Shown here one piece after another: positions 54,259 to 64,000 of a stretch of 64,000 bases of DNA (position 1 is the stretch's first letter; every line of letters starts with the position of its first letter). The translations under genes were made by a program, and so were the position numbers. The stretch comes from Galaxea fascicularis. Taxonomy: Eukaryota > Cnidaria > Anthozoa > Scleractinia > Euphylliidae. The notes under the pieces are model-generated. The model was not told where the DNA came from and did no database searches. It worked only from the letters and a program-made list of their open reading frames with translations. The stretch is from the NCBI GenBank assembly GCA_948470475.1, contig OX419335.1, forward strand, positions 32,607,280 through 32,671,279, in the 5' to 3' direction.

Positions 54259-55224
54259 TTGGGAATTGTGTCCGAGCCTACAAACCGAGAAACGTCCTAG
54301 TATTCGTGTCTCCTCTATCCGCTCGAGGTTTCTCTTTTCTCACTGGGAGGTTTTATTGAAACTTTTGGATTATTCTAAAAGGGTCCTGAATCTCCAACGT
54401 CATGATGCCACAAGCTAGGAGCTAAGTATTTACATAATATTATTCTACTTAACTGTTTGCCTATGATGCTTAGATTCCGCTGCAATGTTGGAAGGACGAG
54501 GTCCATCTTGATAATAAGAGCTTGCTCCTGACTGTCACAAAAATGACGAGTTTATGCTTAATTTGCGAAATGAAGATCTACCCGCAACAAAAGATGTAGC
54601 AAAACTCACCGGTAATGTTTTCAAAATCACCGAAGTTTGTCTCCATTTTTGTCATTCCATTTGCAGAGCAACCTTGTTTTCAAGTGCAAATGCACCATTT
54701 TTTTGCTGATAATTAGAAGTTTGTAAGGATAATGAAAACAATTTGTCGTCACAATTACTCACGCAAGTTGTTGCGCGACTTACGTAGGTCATTAAAAAAC
54801 CTGGATATGAAATATGCTGTTTTAAGTCCATGGTGCGGTTCACAACTAGACCACGTTAAAAAGGCTTAAATTTATCTCCATGAGTCTCAAGGCTACCATA
54901 AACAGCATATTATAACAAAGGTTCAATGAAGATATTGTTAAATTTATTATACTCCATATTTAGCAATATGATATATTCCAAGAAATCTTTTTATCCTGTT
55001 GTTGTTGAATTTTGTTTGCATTTATATTAACTGGACCTTTGCTTTTGTGTAATTACTGCGTATCAGTAAAAGGTTGCACTGTTTCACATAACACTTGCTC
55101 GCACGCGATGGCGCGTTCCGTCCGACACAAGAAACAGCTAGCGAGGGAAAACTGTTAATTCCCGCGAAATTTAGCTCAGCGGAATCACCCGATCGAAGTA
55201 TGGGCGTGAGCATTAGAGACAAAA
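54259..55224. other. Intergenic region
   Basis: No gene was seen. The last 200 bases, with GC-richer sequence, should contain the URM1 promoter. Confidence 0.5.
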
Positions 55225-56817
55225 ATGGCGGACGGTATGAATATCTCTTTGCAGTTCAGGTACCCAGAATTACACAGCCGCTCACAATTCGTTTTAGCAA
55301 AATATTTTCTGATTCTCTCTTCTTTTTTCAGCGGTGGGGCGGAGCTTTTGTTTGGTAAGGAAAAGGAACACAAAGTTGTCTTACCAAAGAATGAGAATCC
55401 ATGTAAGTCACAATGACCGAATCTTCCTTTCGCTTTCCCTTTGATTATTCTTCTTTTATGATGTTACTTTGGGTTATTGAATGTGCATCAGCAAAGTATT
55501 TCCTTGTATTATCTTTGTTTAATTTCATCGGGAAGATAGCAGAGTCATTGATGCTCAGTGGTCCTATTCTGCCCTCTCTCCCTCGTGGAAATTCAGGACT
55601 GTGACCCTCTTTGCCATGGGGAACACCCATGGTCGTCCTTGGGATTTGTCATATTTGTTGAATGATTGTTACTAGCGGTGCGATTCTCATAAAATTCCTT
55701 TTTTCCGCCAGGGAACATCAGAAAGTTGTTAGTGTGGATAAAAGATCATTTACTAAAAGAAAGACCTGAACTGTTCATTCAAGGAGATTCAGTGTAAGAA
55801 ACAAACCCTGATTCTTTTTTGAAATTTGTTCAAGGAGTGGTGGCTTTCAAGTGCATGGCAAGCCAAAGGAAGGTCTGTATGGGGGGTAGGGGTTAGGGGC
55901 AGAACCCAGTAATCAGGCTAGGATCACAAACCTGCAGCTGATTAGTCCACTTAACTTGAGTCAACAGATGTTGTTGAATTTTTTCCCCCATTGGTCTGTT
56001 TGTTTTAATTTGAAGTTGTTTTTTGAGCCTGTCTGGATCTTTCCTGTTGTGCATCTTAGGGCCTCATAGAGTCTATTAAATTGAGATATTTTGAGATTAA
56101 GGAAAGGTGGTTTTGAGCGATGGACGGCAACTGGAAGCGGATGATTGGCATCATTACGTGGGCGGTTGTTTTGAACAAATTCTCAAGTAAATCATCTCTG
56201 TTAGAGTTAAGACACCTTGTAATACAACTATGGTAGCATCAAGGCAAGTTAATGTAGAAAATGCCTCACTTCTGGTTGCCATCTATCACTATACAAATGC
56301 TGGTACTCAAGTTCCCTAATATCTCATTATTAGTGGTGAAAAGACTGCACAGCTAGTGAAGGGATCATTCATTTTTAATTATTTTCAGACGACCTGGAAT
56401 ACTAGTACTGGTAAATGAGGCAGACTGGGAGCTAATGGTATGGATTATGAAAAATTAGTTGTGTATCACCCAGTAATATTGTTGTCCATGGTAATTAGCA
56501 CTGGACATTTTTGCAAGGGTGGTAAATCCACAGTCTCCCTTATCCCTGGGTATTCTTGTGATTCACCCATAAAATGAGTTAGGATTTTGAAGAGATGATC
56601 TCTAAGAATAATCTAGAGAAAATAATAGTCATTTCACTTTTGTTACAGTGATTTAAATCTTAATTTGCAAATATAATGACTTGAAAAATTGTTTTGTTTA
56701 CACATTATTAAGAACTTATGAGTTAATTTGAATTTCTTTTTACTTTAGGGTGAATTAGAGTATGAGCTACAAGAAAATGACAGCATTGTGTTTATTTCAA
56801 CGCTTCATGGAGGGTAG
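55225..56817 (+). CDS. URM1: Ubiquitin-related modifier 1
   Basis: Five exons, 55225-55259, 55332-55402, 55712-55793, 56389-56437 and 56749-56817, join in frame to 101 residues, the same length as human URM1. Landmarks: [81 protein letters not shown]. The C-terminal Gly-Gly is the residue thiocarboxylated by the MOCS3/Uba4 E1-like enzyme. URM1 acts as sulfur carrier for 2-thiolation of tRNA wobble uridine (with CTU1/CTU2) and can be conjugated to proteins. Cytosolic. The ATG sits in AAAAATGGCGG. All splice sites are GT/AG; introns are 72, 309, 595 and 311 bases. Confidence 0.97.
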
Positions 56818-58243
56818 CATGTTAAACAGAATTTAGGATTGAAACAGATATTCAGTATAAGGAACTGCAAAGTAATAAGAGAACAGAACAGAACAGGAGA
56901 GAACAGTCAAAACAGACTACCACATTTCCTCAGCCCAAACCTAGAAATTTGTATCAATGCAGGTTTCCTTAAGATAAATTGTCACAGGGAAAAAACTGAA
57001 GCAGGATCTTCAAGTCTTAAACTAGAACTCAAAGAGACAGGACAATTTGCTTCATTCAGGGAAGTTTCCCAGACATTGTACAAAGCACACAGTTCTCCTG
57101 TAACTTTTCTTTTTTTAAGTACAGTGCCATGTGTATCATGCATTGATTGAAAAATCTGGATGTAAATACCTCTTACTAACCGAGGTCAAGGTCCGCGCTG
57201 TAAATTACAGACTGAGTTTTTTTCCTGTTCACTTATGACCCAAGTGCGAAGCACCCGGGTCATAAATCAATGGGAAAAAACAAAGATCTATAACTTACAG
57301 TACAGACCAAGAAAACAAGGTTAGTAAGATATTTATTATATCTGAGGTTAATCAGGTGAGCAGGAAAGAAAACTTTCAAATTTAGCAGGCCGTACAGGAG
57401 TATATGGCCCACAAAATTGACCAATCACAGCGCGTGTACTAACTGAGAGATATAATAAGGCTTCAGGTAGTCTGAAATGGCTGTTTCAGACTAAGCTTCA
57501 GGTTGCACTTTTTTTATGTTTGATAGACTAAAGGTCTGTCAGGTAATAATAGTGATGAAATCTGATAATTTAGTAGGGTTTACAATCACTGATTAAGTCA
57601 ATATTCAAGTAAAGCAAATAGAAAGCAATATTGTTAGGGAGTATTAATTTGATGTGGCACCACAGGAATCATACAGGGGGTGCAGCTGTGGGAGTTTAGC
57701 CCCCAACCCCACTTTTTTACATGATTAAAATAACGCAAAGAAAAAATTGTTCTCTTTCTTTTCATTTTCCAGTAGTAGTTTGTCCAGGTGACAATCCATT
57801 ATCGTTTTGTTAATAGTCTTAAGTTTTGACTTTTAACTTTGCCAAGGAAAACCAAGTTTTGGGTTTATCTTAAAAATGTGTTGTTCAAAGATTGTCTCGA
57901 TGCCTGCTGTTGGTCAAACCTGTGGACCAGACTGCAGCATGGTCTCAATGTGTTTAAGAAAACAAACATGATTTAGACAACACAATAAAATTAATTTATT
58001 ATGATAATTAAAGATTCACATTACTTTTGAGAGGATGAGAGTTTTAGATGCATTTCTAGTCATTTCCAAATTATTTAAGTTTAATTTCTTTTTGGGATAG
58101 TATGGCCCCAGACCACCCTAGTGTACTCACTCCTTGCCCCCCCCCCCCCCCCCTTGCACAAGGAATCTTCATTGTTGTCACAAAACAGCAGTTGACACCC
58201 AAAAACGTTTATCTACACAAGATTTTATTGTCAGACAGTTGGT
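56818..58243. other. Intergenic region between URM1 and RPL35 (convergent)
   Basis: Contains copy 2 of the compound foldback repeat (57163-57459), a C-run at 58138-58152 and no supported gene. Confidence 0.5.
57163..57459. repeat. Compound foldback repeat, copy 2
   Basis: About 297 bases matching 36762-37057 end to end in the same orientation, with substitutions that weaken the hairpin arms (for example CGCGAAGCGCG reads TGCGAAGCACC). Confidence 0.8.
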
Positions 58244-61107
58244 TTACTCCTTTACAGCATATTTTCTCAAAGAGAAGTGTGTAAGCTTCTTCTGCTGTTT
58301 CTTGGTCTTAAGGGAGGCTTCATGCTTGGTGAGTGCACGTCTCATGGCACGAGTCTTCTTGGGCCTCAGATCAAGGGGTTTGAACTTCTTGGTTTTGTAG
58401 AACTTGCGCAGATTCTCACGTTGAGAATGACTGATGACAGTTAAAACTCGAGCAATGGACTTTCTAACAAGTTTTCTGTCAAAAAAATTAAAATTGCTGT
58501 TTCAGAGAAGTTTTTTCAGCTTTGTTTCACATGCCCACCCTCATTATTTTGAGGCACACAACGAAGAAATTAACAAGATAGTAGTTTTAAGATGATTTGA
58601 ATTTGTTTTCTTTTTCCCCTTTCTGAAAATGCCAGCTGGGCAACATCCAGCAGCCTTAAAATTTAGTTCCCCTACAAAACAGGGAATAATCTTGTCACAG
58701 AACAAATGTTTGGGGAGTCATTTCAGCAAAAAGGAGTCTAATTTTCTGTAAGTCAAATTTCTGAGGTAAAAGATGGCCAGTCATTTGACAATGTCAGACC
58801 ATACAATGTTTGACAAATTGTCAATGTCTGATATTAAATCTGCTTTCAGTACTATCACATGTCCTTTCATAGATGGTATAAACCAGCTAATTTTTCTTCA
58901 ATACAAAGGAGATAGTATCTAAAGAAACTTTGGTGCGGCATTGGTGGGGGAATTGTACATGAAAATTTGGTTTTATCAACAAAGTCAGGGATTCTAAAAG
59001 CTAAATCCCTGTACAATTATTTAAATTATCAACTCCATTGATAAAAGCTAATTTTTCTTGACACTACAACAGCATCCCTTCAATTCTAAGTGCAACAGGC
59101 GAGAAACAGTGAAGAATGACAAGGACTTCCCTTGTAGCTAATGTGAATGCATGGAAATGATCAGTTATACAAAATAGCTTACACTGCCTTTCAGGTCAAA
59201 AGTAGTTACAATTCTAGGTTGGCATAACTTGTGCATCTGCCCTGTCACAAATAACCCTTAAGCAACTGATCTTAAAATTAGCTAACAACCCTGAGGATAC
59301 ATGCCATTAAAATAAATAGATTAACCCGTGGAGTTCTAATTGACAAGCAAAGCAATAACTCCTACTGAAATGTTACTACTCAATCAAAAACAGTCTGTAC
59401 GTTGGACCAAACAAAGCAAACCGCAAACAGGGCAAATGTCACTCCTTAAATCAATAATCGTCCATACTAGCACCACGAGAAAACAAGAGCAGTCAGGAGA
59501 ATTTGAATATTGATATTAAATCTTAAAGGGCTGATACCTGAGAAAACCTGCAACCACATAGTTTCATTCAAAGGCAACTACAGTTGGGTATAGTTTATTT
59601 TCACTGATACTTATGAACAGATATGTAGACACAGTGTCCCTATTAATTTAACTATGCTCAATTCAGACAACCTAAATCTTCTGTCTACACAAAGCATAAA
59701 GTGCACAATCTTTCAACTCACATTTTGGAGAGCTTGGAAGCAGCTCCTCCTGTCACCTTAGCGACTTCCAGTGCTGAGAGCTCAGTCTTGAGTTCATCAA
59801 GCTGCTTTAGAAGTTCTTCCTTCTTCTTACCACGAAGTTCATGAGCTTTTACCTTCACCTATAGTAAGAATTTAACACTGAAATCAGTTGTTTAATCAAG
59901 AGCACTGAGCAAGATCATTTCTTCTTGGAAACCAGCTGAGTTCCTTGTCACTAAAAACATGTTACACAAGAAAGCAGATAATTGGCTGTCAAGTTTTAAC
60001 TGCGGTAAGGGCCAATTTAAGAGGATTATCACTTCTCAGTAAAACTTCTTACGAGATAATTTGACCACTGTTAAGTCCCGGACTGATTTGAGTTATTTGC
60101 ATTTCTGAAAAATTCTAGCAGACCTCTTTCAAAACGAACATTATGGACAAATGACCTGAACTGTGCATATAAACTTCAACCAAAATTTACGCATAGAAAT
60201 ACTGTGAGCATGACGACCAACATGGTATTCTATAGTTGATCCGAAGATGATATCCAATAATTGTTTAGCAGGCACAAGGAACCATCGCTATTAACTTCTA
60301 ATGATTTCCCCACACTTACAATTAACTACAAGAGCTATGGACATCTCGGAAAATGTAAGGATAGCATCGGGGTATAGCGATGTTTCTCGTTACGTCACCT
60401 ATTGTTATTAATGTGCCAACCAGAGGTTTATTGGCTGTTGAAACAATACATGCTATTGTTCGGTAGTTGGCAAATTTGAATATCAAAAGAAATTTGACGT
60501 CAATGTTTGTAAACAAGAAACATCGCTATACATGGACATGTTTCACGATAGACTAAAGGCCTGATTACATGAGCCGGGCTGCTTCTAACCGGGCTGGCCC
60601 GGTTGTCATGTAATCGCAAAGTTGATTTTTTGTTGCGTTTAAGAAACATGCCGAGATCCCGGCAAACTCAAACCAGCCCGGTTAACCGGGCCAGCCCTTC
60701 TCATGTAATCAGGCCCTAACTTGAATAAGTCATCAACCATTTGTATGGAACACTGTGAAGTTACCAGCTGTAAAAGATCTATGCCACTTCCAGTTGCACC
60801 TCTATAGCTAAGAAAATACAATTTCAACCATAATGATGCCCCGAGAGTAGTCTTAACTTTTCGAGGACGGATTTGCCGATTTAACGACTTCTTAATTTCT
60901 GTGCAAAAAAGAAAGGGGGGTCACGGACATAAGTTTCGCTTCGCTCCTTTCTTCCACTGAGAAGGCTGATAGGTAAGAAAATAAAGGGATAAAGAAGAAG
61001 AACAAAGATCCACCATTGGCCTCAGAAAACATATAATGTTATGAGGATGAAGTGGGATGCGATGGAAAGGGATCTTTACTATCGATCTATGTTCGCAGAC
61101 CCACCAT
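58244..61107 (-). CDS. RPL35: 60S ribosomal protein L35 (uL29)
   Basis: Exons 61107-61105 (ATG only), 59858-59722 and 58475-58244 join to 123 residues, the length of human RPL35. Landmarks: [81 protein letters not shown]. It is a large-subunit protein near the polypeptide exit tunnel. The first exon is inferred: it is the only nearby ATG followed at once by a good donor (ATG|GTGGGT), and it lies just after a TOP-like pyrimidine tract. An ATG-only first coding exon is common in ribosomal protein genes. Intron 1 (59859-61104) carries a MITE; intron 2 (58476-59721) carries a decayed Penelope-like terminal piece. Confidence 0.95.
58913..59050. mobile_element. Decayed Penelope-like terminal repeat
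   Basis: Motifs in the same order as 23930-24060 and 63460-63590: tagtatctaaagaaact, ttggtggggg, atttggttttatcaac, gggattctaaaagct. No hammerhead core remains. Confidence 0.6.
60557..60716. mobile_element. MITE, PIF/Harbinger-like
   Basis: Terminal inverted repeats AGGCCTGATTACATGAG (left) and GGGCCTGATTACATGAG (right, complement), flanked by a TAA duplication (60554-60556, 60717-60719). Inside is another GC-rich inverted pair (CCGGGCTGGCCCGG type). The ends resemble those of the MITE at 13272. It lies in RPL35 intron 1. Confidence 0.8.
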
Positions 61108-61120
61108 TTTGATGTCGGCT

Positions 61121-61130
61121 TGAGAGAAAG
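61121..61130 (-). promoter_or_regulatory. TOP-like pyrimidine tract of RPL35
   Basis: CTTTCTCTC on the minus strand, about 15 bases before the ATG. Ribosomal-protein mRNAs normally begin with such a tract, which couples translation to TOR signalling. Transcript start not verified. Confidence 0.55.
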
Positions 61131-62101
61131 GCTGAGTGAAATACGCACAGTCTTATGGGAAATAGTAACGCTGAACATTGATGTAGATCGCGGGCTCAAA
61201 GTGCTCCAACCCGACGGAAGGTGCCTCACGTCTCCTGGTTGAATTTACTAACACTTTCGTTTTTCAATCGATTTGGCAAATGTAAGTCCCTGAAAACTCT
61301 CGATAACAAGGAAAAAGAAGACATTTGAGCGTTTAGGTCAGAGGAAAATTTTCAGGCTGACTGCCTCCTGTCTTGGTATTGTACCTTCAACTGGAAGTCG
61401 CACATCTTTCACACTTTGCGGGTGACAAAATCTCGGACAATTTTTTTTTTCTTTTTCAATGAAACACATTGTTGGTGAATTTCATTTTGTCTTCTAGATT
61501 GCTATGAAAAAGCAAGGGACAGGCATAAGAAAACAGTTTCTGATCATAATTTATGACGTCATTATATCCATTGTTATGCGGGCGTAATTGAGAAGAAGAA
61601 ATCTTAGGAAATGGCAATGAAAACTGGGCAAATACAAATTTTAAGTTAAATTGTGCATATGTTACCTTCATACATTTTTCTTTTGCACCATCCCTTCTTC
61701 TTGCAGATGTCCTTGCACCGAACTGACAGGCAGGTAAGAGAAAATGTTCGCGGTGACAAGTTGTAAAAGACACAAAACTGACAATGTAGCACTGCTGAAT
61801 GGCTTCAACCAAAAGGAATTGCAGAAGACGGCTTCCTTCGAATTGAATCAGAGTTGCTAATGTATATCTTACACTGAAAAGGAAGGGGCCGGGGACACGA
61901 TAAAACTTGACCCTAATTTCGATAAAATTGTTTTCGATATTAAAAAATTATTGAGACAGCACTTGCAATTCTTTTGTTGCTGAATAAAGCAAACTCATTA
62001 TCAGATGAGCTCCAGATTTTCCTTTTCAAATTTATTTCATACCGGTGTCATGAATTTAACACAAACGTCAAGTTTTTTTTTCTTTCAGAATTATTTACAC
62101 C
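61131..62101. other. Intergenic region between RPL35 and the promethin-like gene (divergent)
   Basis: It probably holds both promoters. A possible 5' exon of the plus gene is 61706-61732 (ATGTCC... to GGCAG|GTAAGA), preceded by TTCTTCTTGCAG. If spliced to the acceptor near 62086 it would place a short upstream ORF overlapping the main ATG. Confidence 0.35.
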
Positions 62102-62623
62102 ATGATTGAAAGCGATATATTGTTTCCTTGGCTGGATTATTACCTTCGCGCATTTACAGATCAACTGAGGGATTTGAACAATTGTGAAGCGATGTGTAAA
62201 GTGAGGCAATTCAAGCAAATCGTTCAGCGACATCCGGTGGCATCTGTCTTCCTTGGAACTTTCATAATCACAGGCTTTCTTCCATTCTTTTTATTCCTGA
62301 CCTTTGTAGCGGGATCTTCTATTTTTGTTCTTTTTTCTCTCCTCCTTTTCCAAGGTGGAGTACTTGCAATGGGGCTGTTATCTTTGCTGGGAGTGTTTGT
62401 ACCGATAGTGCTATTTGGAACTAAAATTGCGGCTATAGTTTACGTCATCTACATTATCACCGCTACAATTCTCCGCATGGCTCACGTCTTGATGAATGTG
62501 ATCGTGTTATTTCCATACGCAGTCCTGTCAAGACTGAATCAGAAATTCCACGATATCTTTTCGCGTCTTGGAGACGCAGTAAGAGTAGAATTGCATCGCC
62601 GTTGTTCCAATGCAGTCATGTAA
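62102..62623 (+). CDS. Promethin/LDAF1-like membrane protein
   Basis: A 173-residue ORF in one exon. Residues about 45-135 are almost continuously hydrophobic (SVFLGTFIITGFLPFFLFL, FVLFSLLLFQGGVLAMGLL, KIAAIVYVIYIITATIL) with the small-residue and VFSLLLFQGG pattern of promethin (TMEM159/LDAF1). That protein forms ER hairpins with seipin at sites of lipid-droplet formation. The N-terminal 40 residues are amphipathic and the C-terminus is basic. Length is similar to the family. The call rests on hydropathy and general pattern, so it may instead be another small hairpin membrane protein. An acceptor (CTTTCAG) lies 13 bases before the ATG, indicating a non-coding 5' exon. Confidence 0.6.
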   Translation: MIESDILFPWLDYYLRAFTDQLRDLNNCEAMCKVRQFKQIVQRHPVASVFLGTFIITGFLPFFLFLTFVAGSSIFVLFSLLLFQGGVLAMGLLSLLGVFVPIVLFGTKIAAIVYVIYIITATILRMAHVLMNVIVLFPYAVLSRLNQKFHDIFSRLGDAVRVELHRRCSNAVM

Positions 62624-64000
62624 TGGAAGATTTTTCCTTTGTTTGTGGGTTTAATGTTTGCAGCACCCCAGGTTGATGCTTGACTTCGCTTGGAGGATTA
62701 GCTGGAATGAAAAACGACTTTAGGATGGCCGATGACAAGAGGACTTGTAAAACAGTCATGAATAATGTGACAAGGATTCAGAAAAAGTTTCAGCTGTCAA
62801 GAATCGACATCAATCAAAATCTAGCTCGCGCAATTGATAATAACTGAAGTAAAAATTGAATACCGGGTAATTTCACATCTTACGCAACCAGAAATACTGC
62901 AATTCCCGGCCGCATTATTACAAAAACACTTGACCATACATGGTATAGTGAGCTGTTGCTACGAATACCTGTTATTTCACGTAAGCTTATTAAAAACAGT
63001 GTGACAAGTCCTCTCTGAATAATTTCCAATCCCATCTTGTTGTCTCATCGCGCCATCCCTGTACCATTTCATAAGCATTTTTGATCTACCAAAGAGGTTC
63101 TTCGTCTTGATAGCAAATAAGCATTTTTATTGGCATGTAAAGTTTCGGGAATTTCTAATTGGAGAATTTGGCTCATTGATTTCTTTACTGATTTCCAATG
63201 CAACCCGCGCCTCATTCTCGAGAGGATTATTGGTTGGGGAGTTAGCGGACGTCAAGTTAAACAGGTTTATGGTACACTGAGGTATTAACTGTTGAATTTA
63301 CTATTAAAAGTTTTCCAAGATCAGATTTGTCGATAAAAAGGAGTGCGTGTAGATTGTTTCATTGAGATATTTTTCTTGGGTAGAGATTGAGACTGGCTTA
63401 TGGAAAGCATTCCTGGTAAGTCGATTTGTGAGCTTTGATAAGTCATTCCCTGTTAAAAGGGGGTAGTTTCTAAAGAAACTGTGTTGCTGCGTCGGTGGGG
63501 TACACAAGAATTTGGTTTTATCAACAGGGTTGATAAAACCAAATTCTTGTGTACCGTAAGTTGACCACGGCACACGGATTCTAAAAGGTGACGTTTCAAG
63601 GTTAGCGTTAGCCCTTCGTCAGAACTAATCGGGGAAGGGCTAACGCTCGAAACGTCAGCTTTTAGGGTCCCTGTATACGGTGGTCAATTTACATTATCAA
63701 CACCGCTGATAAATCCAAATCCTTGTGTTCATTTCCGGTTAGCTTGCTGACTGAAAAAAGTCAGTTTGCGTTTTCATAAGATTGCTTTCTGAATACCCTA
63801 TTTCAAAGGTTTCTATTTTCGATGTGTATTCGTTCTGGATAGAACAGAGAACATCGAGATGGAATAAATGAGCTGTGATCAGGAGCTTCGGCTGGTATAA
63901 ACTCTCTATTTACTAAACAATCTCCGTTGAGAAATCTCAGAGACTTCAAGTCTTCAATTTATTTCCTCTTAAGAATAGCGTTCACTAATACAAGAGGTGG
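62624..64000. other. Intergenic region to window end
   Basis: No gene was found. It carries the palindromic Penelope-like terminal repeat at 63460-63720. The minus-strand ORF around 63304-63573 runs through that repeat and is not a gene. Confidence 0.5.
63460..63720. mobile_element. Palindromic Penelope-like terminal repeat with two hammerhead-like cores
   Basis: The arms 63500-63525 and 63529-63554 are perfect 26-base complements with a 3-base loop. Next, 63577-63630 read on minus gives CTGACGA...GAAACGTC (C3 intact, helix II altered), and 63622-63670 on plus gives GGGGA...GGGCTAACGCTCGAAACGTCAGC (CUGANGA lost). The two facing terminal pieces resemble the inverted arrangement typical of Penelope-like insertions. 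Confidence 0.65.

Noticed and set aside
58476..61104. Intronic snoRNAs in RPL35
   Set aside because: Ribosomal protein introns often host them, but no correctly spaced C/D boxes were seen on the minus strand.
63304..63573. Minus-strand ORF at the window end
   Set aside because: It reads through the palindromic Penelope-like terminal repeat and has no protein-like pattern.

Overview
The window looks like nuclear DNA of an animal, most likely a cnidarian and probably a stony coral. Multi-exon genes with GT/AG introns encode conserved animal proteins (URM1, RPL35, reticulocalbins). The DNA is AT-rich. It also holds Penelope-like retroelement debris, short inverted-repeat elements and long TPR/CHAT proteins of a kind common in coral gene sets. 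The organism call is inference; no rRNA, tRNA or mitochondrial marker was seen.

Layout. 0.1-4.4 kb: the 3' end of a gene joining a transposase-like segment to a putative cysteine peptidase, then an intronless 458-residue protein of similar transposon-related flavour. 7.3-10.5 kb and 28.3-30.6 kb: two paralogous six-EF-hand reticulocalbin/calumenin genes (A and B), with signal peptides and ER-retrieval tails (HDEL and HEEL). Between them, at 14.0-22.9 kb, lie three tandem intronless paralogues of an unrecognised family: a beta-rich-looking N-terminal half and a TPR-like helical C-terminal half. Copy 3 looks like a recombinant of copies 1 and 2. The DNA after copy 3 (23.1-26.1 kb) is filled with hairpin elements and a rearranged Penelope-like element carrying a hammerhead-ribozyme-like motif.

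31.8-42.7 kb (minus): a 14-exon gene that I could splice in one continuous frame to 1509 residues. It is a TTC28-like TPR protein with a CHAT domain whose usual His position is Tyr. It is divergent from a plus-strand gene at 43.2-46.2 kb for a SETD3/RuBisCO-LSMT-like protein. That protein has an N-terminal signal sequence and a C-terminal RDEL, which is unusual for this family.

47.9-51.9 kb: degenerate histone pieces (a broken H3 on minus, a truncated H2B on plus) separated by repeats. 53.7-54.3 kb: a hypothetical ORF. 55.2-56.8 kb: complete URM1, 5 exons, 101 residues. 58.2-61.1 kb (minus): complete RPL35, 3 coding exons, 123 residues, with a TOP-like start region. 62.1-62.6 kb: a promethin/LDAF1-like membrane protein. 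The window ends in a palindromic Penelope-like terminal repeat.

Cooperation between genes is not evident beyond local themes: three products carry ER-retrieval tails, and the intronless TPR-like trio lies near the TPR/CHAT gene. Exon boundaries were derived by hand from splice sites and reading frame, without transcript data.
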